From Streptomyces sp. NRRL B-1347 (GTDB taxonomy: Bacteria > Actinomycetota > Actinomycetes > Streptomycetales > Streptomycetaceae): a DNA stretch of 64,000 bases. Position numbers and translations under genes: made by a program. Positions 58,819 to 64,000 of the stretch are shown here, piece after piece. How positions within the stretch are numbered: the first letter of the stretch is position 1; every line of letters begins with the position of its first letter. The stretch is taken from positions 95,860 to 159,859 of the forward strand of contig NZ_JOJM01000009.1 of assembly GCF_000720325.1 (NCBI RefSeq), written 5' to 3'. The notes beneath the pieces are model-generated. The model was not told where the DNA came from. It made no database searches and saw only the letters and a list, made by a program, of their open reading frames with translations.

Positions 58819-59565
58819 ATGAGCCTGTTCCGTGACGACGGTGTCGTGCTGCGCACCCAGAAGCTGGGTGAGGCGGACCGCATCATCACGCTGCTCACGC
58901 GCGGGCACGGGCGCGTGCGGGCCGTGGCCCGGGGCGTGCGCAGGACGAAGTCGAAGTTCGGGGCGCGCCTGGAGCCGTTCTCCCACGTGGACGTGCAGTT
59001 CTTCGCGCGGGGCAGCGAGCTGATCGGGCGCGGCCTGCCGCTGTGCACGCAGGGCGAGCTGATCGCTCCGTACGGTGGCGGCATCGTGTCCGACTACGCC
59101 CGGTACACCGCGGGCACGGCCATGCTGGAGACGGCGGAGCGGTTCACCGACCACGAGGGCGAGCCGGCGGTGCAGCAGTACCTGCTGCTGGTCGGCGGGC
59201 TGCGGACGCTGGCGCGCGGCGAGCACGAGCCGCACCTCGTCCTCGACGCCTTCCTGCTGCGCTCGCTCGCCGTGAACGGCTACGCGCCCAGCTTCACCGA
59301 CTGCGCCAAATGCGGCATGCCGGGACCCAACCGCTTCTTCTCGGTCGCCGCGGGCGGCTCGATTTGCGCGGACTGCCGGGTGCCGGGCAGCGTCGTACCG
59401 TCGGCGGAGACCCTGGCGCACCTCGCGGCGCTCCTGACCGGGGACTGGCAGACGGCGGACGCCTGCGAGGCCCGGCACGCGCGCGAGGGCAGCGGACTCG
59501 TATCGGCTTATCTGCACTGGCACTTGGAGCGCGGGCTGCGCTCGCTTCGGTACGTGGAGAAGTAG
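58819..59565 (+). CDS. recO: DNA repair protein RecO
   Basis: A 248-residue RecO: N-terminal OB fold (LFRDDGVVLRTQKLGEADRI), helical C-terminal domain and a four-Cys zinc site (CAKCG and CADC, residues ~180-205). It loads RecA on SSB-coated DNA and anneals strands in the RecFOR pathway. Start from the leaderless promoter geometry. uppS begins 58 bases downstream on the same strand. Confidence 0.96.
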   Translation: MSLFRDDGVVLRTQKLGEADRIITLLTRGHGRVRAVARGVRRTKSKFGARLEPFSHVDVQFFARGSELIGRGLPLCTQGELIAPYGGGIVSDYARYTAGTAMLETAERFTDHEGEPAVQQYLLLVGGLRTLARGEHEPHLVLDAFLLRSLAVNGYAPSFTDCAKCGMPGPNRFFSVAAGGSICADCRVPGSVVPSAETLAHLAALLTGDWQTADACEARHAREGSGLVSAYLHWHLERGLRSLRYVEK

Positions 59566-59623
59566 GCGCGTGGTGAAGCGGCGCGCGGCCCGCGAAGATC
59601 GCTAAGAACTGGAGTAGTCCCCC

Positions 59624-60442
59624 ATGGCACGACGCGGAATCCTCGGACGGTCCCGCCGTGAGTACACGACGCCCGAGCCCCACCCCTCGGGCGCGCGGCC
59701 GCCGAAGATCCCCGGCGAGCTCGTCCCGCGGCACGTCGCCGTCGTCATGGACGGCAACGGCCGGTGGGCCAAGGAGCGGGGCCTGCCGCGCACCGAGGGG
59801 CACAAGGTCGGCGCCGAGCGCGTCCTGGACGTCCTCCAGGGCGCGATCGAGATGGGCGTGGGGAGCATCTCCCTGTACGCCTTCTCCACCGAGAACTGGA
59901 AGCGCTCGCCCGACGAGGTCCGCTTCCTGATGAACTTCAACCGGGACTTCATCCGCAAGTCCCGCGACCAGCTCGACGAACTCGGCGTGCGCGTGCGCTG
60001 GGTGGGCCGCATGCCCAAGCTGTGGAAGTCCGTGGCCAACGAACTCCTGGTCGCCCAGGAGCAGACCAAGGACAACGACAGGCTGACGCTGTACTTCTGC
60101 ATGAACTACGGCGGCCGCGCCGAGATCGCCGACGCCGCGAAGGCCCTCGCGGAGGACGTGCGGGCCGGGCGGCTCGACCCGTCGAAGGTCTCCGAGAAGA
60201 CCCTCGCGAAGTACCTGTACTACCCGGACATGCCGGACGTGGACCTGTTCCTGCGCCCGAGCGGCGAGCAGCGCACCTCCAACTACCTGATCTGGCAGAG
60301 CGCGTACGCCGAGATGGTCTTCCAGGACGTCCTGTGGCCGGACTTCGACCGGCGCGACCTGTGGCGGGCCTGCCTGGAGTACGCCTCCCGCGACCGCCGC
60401 TTCGGCGGCGCGATCCCGAACGAGGACCAGCTCAAGAAGTAG
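59624..60442 (+). CDS. uppS: Isoprenyl (undecaprenyl) diphosphate synthase
   Basis: A 272-residue cis-prenyltransferase with the catalytic Asp in [13 protein letters not shown] (residues ~36-48), then [23 protein letters not shown], and the C-terminal [19 protein letters not shown] signature. It makes the polyprenyl carrier lipid for cell wall synthesis. The 34-residue N-terminal extension is normal for actinomycetes. Conserved recO-uppS neighbours. Confidence 0.96.
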   Translation: MARRGILGRSRREYTTPEPHPSGARPPKIPGELVPRHVAVVMDGNGRWAKERGLPRTEGHKVGAERVLDVLQGAIEMGVGSISLYAFSTENWKRSPDEVRFLMNFNRDFIRKSRDQLDELGVRVRWVGRMPKLWKSVANELLVAQEQTKDNDRLTLYFCMNYGGRAEIADAAKALAEDVRAGRLDPSKVSEKTLAKYLYYPDMPDVDLFLRPSGEQRTSNYLIWQSAYAEMVFQDVLWPDFDRRDLWRACLEYASRDRRFGGAIPNEDQLKK

Positions 60443-60444
60443 CG

Positions 60445-60498
60445 GTACGCGAGAGGGCCCGCGCCGTCAGCTCGACGGTGCGGGCCCTCTTCGCGTAC
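60445..60498. terminator. Bidirectional terminator between uppS and zur
   Basis: GTACGCGAGAGGGCCCGC pairs with GCGGGCCCTCTTCGCGTAC, with an inner CCGTC/GACGG pair: about 24 bp of stem between convergent genes. Confidence 0.85.
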
Positions 60499-60511
60499 GT
60501 CTACGTCTTGG

Positions 60512-60922
60512 CTACTTCTTGGCGCACTCCGCGCAGGTGCCGAAGATCTCGACCGTGTGCGCCACGTTCACATATCCGTGCTCCGCGGCGATGGCCTCCG
60601 CCCACTTCTCCACCGCAGGGCCCTCGACCTCCACGGCCTTGCCGCAGACGCGGCACACCAGGTGGTGGTGGTGCTCGCCGGACGAGCAGCGGCGGTAGAC
60701 CGCCTCGCCGTCGTTCGTCCGCAGGACGTCGACCTCGCCGGCGTCGGCGAGGGACTGGAGCGTGCGGTAGACCGTGGTCAGGCCGACCGAGTCGCCGCGG
60801 TGCTTGAGCATGTCGTGGAGCTCCTGCGCGCTGCGGAACTCGTCCACCTCGTCGAGAGCCGCTGCCACCGCGGCTCGTTGCCGTGTGGCCCGGCCTCGCA
60901 CGGGGGGTCCCGCCGTCGTCAC
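60512..60922 (-). CDS. zur: Zinc uptake regulator Zur (Fur family)
   Basis: A 136-residue Fur-family repressor. It contains an N-terminal winged helix (RATRQRAAVAAALDEVDEF, GLTTVYRTLQSLADAG), the regulatory SGEHHHHLVC segment and two structural CxxC pairs (CRVCG, CAECAK). The sequence closely follows the known Streptomyces Zur. GTG 60922 has AGGAGG five bases upstream. Convergent with uppS and upstream in orientation of nothing else; the znu genes lie on the same strand, ahead of it, and are its expected targets. Confidence 0.93.
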   Translation of the reverse strand: MTTAGPPVRGRATRQRAAVAAALDEVDEFRSAQELHDMLKHRGDSVGLTTVYRTLQSLADAGEVDVLRTNDGEAVYRRCSSGEHHHHLVCRVCGKAVEVEGPAVEKWAEAIAAEHGYVNVAHTVEIFGTCAECAKK

Positions 60923-61081
60923 AGATGCCTCCTCAGCGCTCGTCCGCACAGCTGTCACAGGTCGTCTCTCGCCCCGCCATTGTGCCAGGTCGATACTCGG
61001 CCGTGACCAGAGTGCTCTCGGACAGTGATCCGACGCGGTCTGGACCATGCCTCTTCGATCACTGCCCCGACGACGGCCGCC

Positions 61082-61975
61082 TCAGACCTTGATCCCGTCC
61101 GCGGTGCCTCGCGCGCCCGGCACGTCCGCCGTGCACGCCGCGTCGCTCCTGGCCAGGGACCGCGCCCTTCTCCTTGCGAGCGGCGTGGCCAGAATCGTCA
61201 GGACGATGAACACCCCGATCGTCAGGAGCACGATCGTCGCGCCGGGCGGCACGTCCTGGTAGTACGAGGTGACGGTGCCGCCGATCGTCACGGAGACGCC
61301 GATCGCCACCGCGATCGCGAACGTCGCCGCGAAGCTCCGGGTGAGCTGCTGCGCCGCCGCCACCGGAACCACCATCAGGGCCGACACGAGCAGCAGGCCC
61401 ACCACGCGCATGGCGACGGTGACGGTGACCGCGGCGGTGACCGCGACGAGGAGGTTGAGCACCCGCACCGGCAGGCCCGTGACCCGCGCGAACTCCTCGT
61501 CCTGGCTCACCGCGAACAGCTGGCGGCGCAGGCCGACGGTGACGAGCACCACGAACGCGGCCAGCAGGCAGATCGCCGTCACGTCGTCCTGCGAGACGGT
61601 GGAGAGCGAGCCGAACAGATACGAGCTGAGGTTCGCGTTCGAACCGCCGGGCGCCAGGTTGATGAACATGACGCCGCCCGCCATGCCGCCGTAGAACAGC
61701 ATCGCGAGGGCGATGTCGCCGCGCGTGCGCCCGTACCAGCGGATCAGCTCCATGACCACGGCGCCGACGACGGCGACGGCCGTCGCCATCCACACCGGGG
61801 ACGTGGAGAGCAGGAAGCCGAGGCCGACGCCCGTCATCGCCACGTGGCCGATTCCGTCGCCCATCAGGGCCTGGCGGCGCTGCACCAGATAGATGCCGAC
61901 GGCCGGGGCGGTGATGCCGACGAGGACGGCCGCGAGCAGCGCCCGCTGCATGAACGCGTAGTTCAGGATTTCCAT
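61082..61975 (-). CDS. znuB: Zinc ABC transporter permease ZnuB
   Basis: A 297-residue ABC-3-type metal permease with about eight transmembrane helices (MQRALLAAVLVGITAPAVG at the start, IALAMLFYGGMAGG mid-protein). Third gene of the znuA-znuC-znuB operon, ten bases after znuC. Imports zinc together with ZnuA and ZnuC. Confidence 0.93.
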   Translation of the reverse strand: MEILNYAFMQRALLAAVLVGITAPAVGIYLVQRRQALMGDGIGHVAMTGVGLGFLLSTSPVWMATAVAVVGAVVMELIRWYGRTRGDIALAMLFYGGMAGGVMFINLAPGGSNANLSSYLFGSLSTVSQDDVTAICLLAAFVVLVTVGLRRQLFAVSQDEEFARVTGLPVRVLNLLVAVTAAVTVTVAMRVVGLLLVSALMVVPVAAAQQLTRSFAATFAIAVAIGVSVTIGGTVTSYYQDVPPGATIVLLTIGVFIVLTILATPLARRRARSLARSDAACTADVPGARGTADGIKV

Positions 61976-61985
61976 CGCCGGGTCC

Positions 61986-62771
61986 TCAGGTGAGCAGGCC
62001 GGTGCGGACGGGGGCCGCGTCGGCGTCGTGCGGATGTACGTGGTCGTGGCCGGGCAGCGCGTGCTGGCCCACGGCCTTCGGCGGCGGCCCGTCGTGCAGC
62101 ACGCAGCCGTCGCGCAGCACCACCGCGCGGTCGATCAGCGGCTCCAGGGGGCCCAGCTCGTGCAGGACGAGCAGGACGGACGTGCCGCGCTCCACCTGGC
62201 GGCGCAGGGTGGCGGCCAGGACCTCCTGGCTGGCGAGGTCCACGCCCGCCATCGGCTCGTCCATGATCAGCAGATCGGGCTCGGAGACCAGGGCGCGGGC
62301 GATGAGCACCCGCTGGTGCTGGCCGCCCGACAGGGCGTTCACGGAGTCCTTCGCCCGGTCCGCCATGCCGACCTGCTCCAGGGCGTCCCGTACGGCGTCC
62401 CGGTCGGCCTTCCGCAGCACGCCGAAGCGGGCGCGCGAGAGCCGGCCCGACGACACCACCTCGGTGATCGTGGCGGGCACGCCGCCCGCGGCCGTGGTGC
62501 GCTGCGGCACGTAGCCCACCCGCGCCCAGTCGCGGAAGCGGCGGCGCGGCGTACCGAAGATCTCGATCTCGCCGCCCGTCACCGGCACCTGGCCGATGAC
62601 CGCGCGCACCGCGGTGGACTTGCCCGAGCCGTTCGCGCCGAGCAGCGCGACGACCTCGCCCGCGCCGACCGTCAGGTCGATGCCGCGCAGGACCGGGCGG
62701 GCGCCGAGCTCGGCGGTCACCCGGCGCAGGGATATGACGGGCTTGCCCGTGCCGTTCCTGGCGTCGCTCAT
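61986..62771 (-). CDS. znuC: Zinc ABC transporter ATP-binding protein ZnuC
   Basis: A 261-residue ATPase: Walker A GANGSGKST (residues ~41-49), Q-loop VGYVPQR, signature LSGGQHQRVLIARAL, Walker B LLIMDEPMAGVD. It has a His-rich tail (GHDHVHPHDAD) suitable for zinc binding. ATG 62771 with AGGAAAGGGG upstream; a longer in-frame start exists but would overlap the znuA end. Follows znuA by 41 bases. Confidence 0.94.
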   Translation of the reverse strand: MSDARNGTGKPVISLRRVTAELGARPVLRGIDLTVGAGEVVALLGANGSGKSTAVRAVIGQVPVTGGEIEIFGTPRRRFRDWARVGYVPQRTTAAGGVPATITEVVSSGRLSRARFGVLRKADRDAVRDALEQVGMADRAKDSVNALSGGQHQRVLIARALVSEPDLLIMDEPMAGVDLASQEVLAATLRRQVERGTSVLLVLHELGPLEPLIDRAVVLRDGCVLHDGPPPKAVGQHALPGHDHVHPHDADAAPVRTGLLT

Positions 62772-62812
62772 GTCGGGCCCCTTTCCTGAGGGCGTCCGGC
62801 CTCGGCCGGTGG

Positions 62813-63811
62813 TCACTTGGCGCCGAGCGCCGTGCGCAGGGACTTCAGGTTCGACCGCATCACCTGGACGTAGTCGTCACCCCGGGACTTCTCCGTGATG
62901 CCCTCGATCGGGTCGAGTACGTCCGTCCTCAGCTTCGCGTCGTCCGCCAGGGTCTTCGCGGTCTTGTCGCTGACGAGCGTCTCGTAGAACACCGTCGTCA
63001 CGCCGTCGGCCTTCGCCATCTTCTGGAGGTCCCGGACGCGGTTCGCGCTCGGCTCGCCCTCCGGGTCGAGGCCCGTGATGGCCTCCTCGGTGAGGCCGTA
63101 GCGCTCCGCGAGGTAGCCGAAGGCCGCGTGCGTGGTGATGAAGACCTTGGACTTGGTGTCCTTCAGGCCGTTCTTGAACTCCGTGTCGAGGCCCTTGAGC
63201 TTCTTCACCAGGGCCTCGGTGTTCTTCTCGTACGTGGCCCTGTGCTTCGGGTCGGCCTTCGCGAAGGCCTTGCCGACGCCCTCGGCGACCTCGCCGTACC
63301 TGACCGGATCCAGCCAGATGTGGGGGTCCTTGCCGCCGTGGTCGTGGCCGTGGTCGTGGCCCTCGTGCTCGTCCTTGCCGTGCTCGTCGTGCTCGTCGTG
63401 CTCCTCGGCGTGGCCGCCCACCTCGGTGCCGTGCTCCTCCAGGCTCGTGAGGCCCGCCGCGTCGATCTTCGTCTTGATGCCGGACTGGCTGATCGCCTCG
63501 TCCACGTTCGGCTGGAGGCCCTTCAGGTAGAGGGCCGCGTCGGACTCCTCCAGCTGGGCGCGCTGCTTGGCGCTGATCTCCAGGTCGTGCGGCTCCTGGC
63601 CGGGCTCGGTCAGGCCGGTGACCTCGACGTGCTTCCCGCCGATCTGCTCGGCGAGGTACTGCATCGGATAGAACGACGCCACCACGTCGAGCTTGCCCTT
63701 GTTGTTCGTGGCCGCGGCGTCGTCGGAGGCGCAGGCCGAGAGGGTGGCGAGGCCGAGGACCGCCGTGGCGGCGAGGGCGGTGCTGGGTATGAGGCGGCGT
63801 CGTACGTTCAT
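62813..63811 (-). CDS. znuA: Zinc-binding lipoprotein ZnuA
   Basis: A 332-residue cluster A-I solute-binding protein with signal peptide and lipobox LSACA (residues ~26-30). It has metal ligands in the DVVASFYPM and GQEPHDLE region, an acidic His-rich loop (residues ~133-160, EEHDEHDEHGKDEHEG and on) typical of zinc-specific proteins, PHIWLDP, and THAAFGYLAERYGL. ATG 63811 was chosen because GAAAAT seven bases upstream gives a leaderless mRNA. First gene of the znu operon, controlled by Zur boxes overlapping its promoter. Confidence 0.94.
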   Translation of the reverse strand: MNVRRRLIPSTALAATAVLGLATLSACASDDAAATNNKGKLDVVASFYPMQYLAEQIGGKHVEVTGLTEPGQEPHDLEISAKQRAQLEESDAALYLKGLQPNVDEAISQSGIKTKIDAAGLTSLEEHGTEVGGHAEEHDEHDEHGKDEHEGHDHGHDHGGKDPHIWLDPVRYGEVAEGVGKAFAKADPKHRATYEKNTEALVKKLKGLDTEFKNGLKDTKSKVFITTHAAFGYLAERYGLTEEAITGLDPEGEPSANRVRDLQKMAKADGVTTVFYETLVSDKTAKTLADDAKLRTDVLDPIEGITEKSRGDDYVQVMRSNLKSLRTALGAK

Positions 63812-63825
63812 GACAGTCATTTTCA
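63811..63825 (-). promoter_or_regulatory. Zur box 1 (overlaps znuA -10 and start)
   Basis: Minus strand TGAAAATGACTGTCA matches 13 of 15 positions of the Streptomyces Zur consensus TGAAAATGATTTTCA as I recall it. It covers the predicted -10 GAAAAT (63824-63819) and the first base of the start codon. Confidence 0.8.
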
Positions 63826-63848
63826 ACAATTATGGAAACGATTGTCAA
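63819..63848 (-). promoter_or_regulatory. Promoter of the znuACB operon
   Basis: Minus strand TTGACA (63848-63843), 18 bases, GAAAAT (63824-63819), seven bases, ATG 63811. The -35 is a perfect consensus. Confidence 0.7.
63833..63847 (-). promoter_or_regulatory. Zur box 2 (overlaps znuA -35)
   Basis: On the plus strand TGGAAACGATTGTCA matches 12 of 15 consensus positions and covers the -35. Its centre is 22 bases from box 1, about two helical turns. Bases 63849-64000 contain nothing else I can interpret. Confidence 0.65.
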
Positions 63849-64000
63849 CAAACCCCCGCCCCATGTGCCCGGCCTCACGCGGGGCGCCGGGCCGGGGCCG
63901 GGCCGGGTCGCTGGGGCAGTGCGGGTGGGCGGGAGAGAGCCCGTCGCGGCAGTGGCGGTGCCGACGGGGAATCGGGCGAAGGGGGAGGAGAGGGGCGGGG

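Overview
The window is a high-GC actinobacterial chromosome segment, almost certainly Streptomyces. The evidence is codon use with nearly universal G/C third positions, very rare TTA codons, BldB/WhiJ-type DUF397 and XRE-DUF5753 genes, Tat-lipoprotein signals, starts without ribosome sites, and a core gene order (hemW, hrcA-dnaJ, phoH-ybeY-era, leuA, recO-uppS-zur-znu) that I recognise from Streptomyces chromosomes. I see no tRNA, rRNA, CRISPR array, transposase or prophage gene.

Layout. 1-14.9 kb is mostly housekeeping: the 3' part of a SpoIIE-type phosphatase, hemW, a DUF3097 gene and an MBL-fold gene on the minus strand, the CIRCE-controlled hrcA-dnaJ operon, nitronate monooxygenase-rsmE, a lipoprotein, a tricorn-type S41 protease, a HIT protein, an RNase Z-like hydrolase and an adenine-deaminase-type enzyme. 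15.0-17.9 kb is a tightly overlapped four-gene WXG100/type-VII-secretion-like cassette whose middle part has lower GC. 18.0-20.5 kb holds glucarate dehydratase-like and PfkB kinase genes. 20.6-28.1 kb is the phoH-ybeY-CBS/CorC-yjbR-era block, interrupted by a divergent MFS exporter/XRE regulator pair. 28.0-34.0 kb carries a GH1 glycosidase, an M4 protease with an emfourin-like inhibitor, leuA with a leucine attenuator, and a TerB-like protein.

34.2-58.7 kb is more accessory: an MMPL exporter followed by a two-component system; a minus-strand oligopeptide-type ABC operon (binding protein, permease, fused permease-ATPase, ATPase) ending in a DapA-family aldolase; a TetR gene divergent from a SnoaL/NmrA pair; one large two-module NRPS (A-T-E-C-A-T) with no release domain; a methyltransferase and AraC regulator; an XRE/DUF397 pair with a TTA codon in the XRE gene; and a DUF6247 two-gene unit resembling a toxin-antitoxin module. 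From 58.8 kb the core resumes with recO, uppS, zur and the zinc uptake operon znuA-znuC-znuB, whose promoter carries two Zur-like boxes.

Regulation is unusually legible. At least a dozen genes have a -10-like hexamer ending 6-7 bases before the start codon, indicating leaderless mRNAs. Other readable signals are the CIRCE element, the leuA leader peptide, a duplicated operator beside tetR, a palindrome between the MFS and XRE genes, and a promoter-operator for the peptide-transport operon. Two Streptomyces-type dispersed repeats and one 122-bp nested hairpin lie in intergenic DNA. One copy of a dispersed repeat is translated as the tail of the fused transporter protein.
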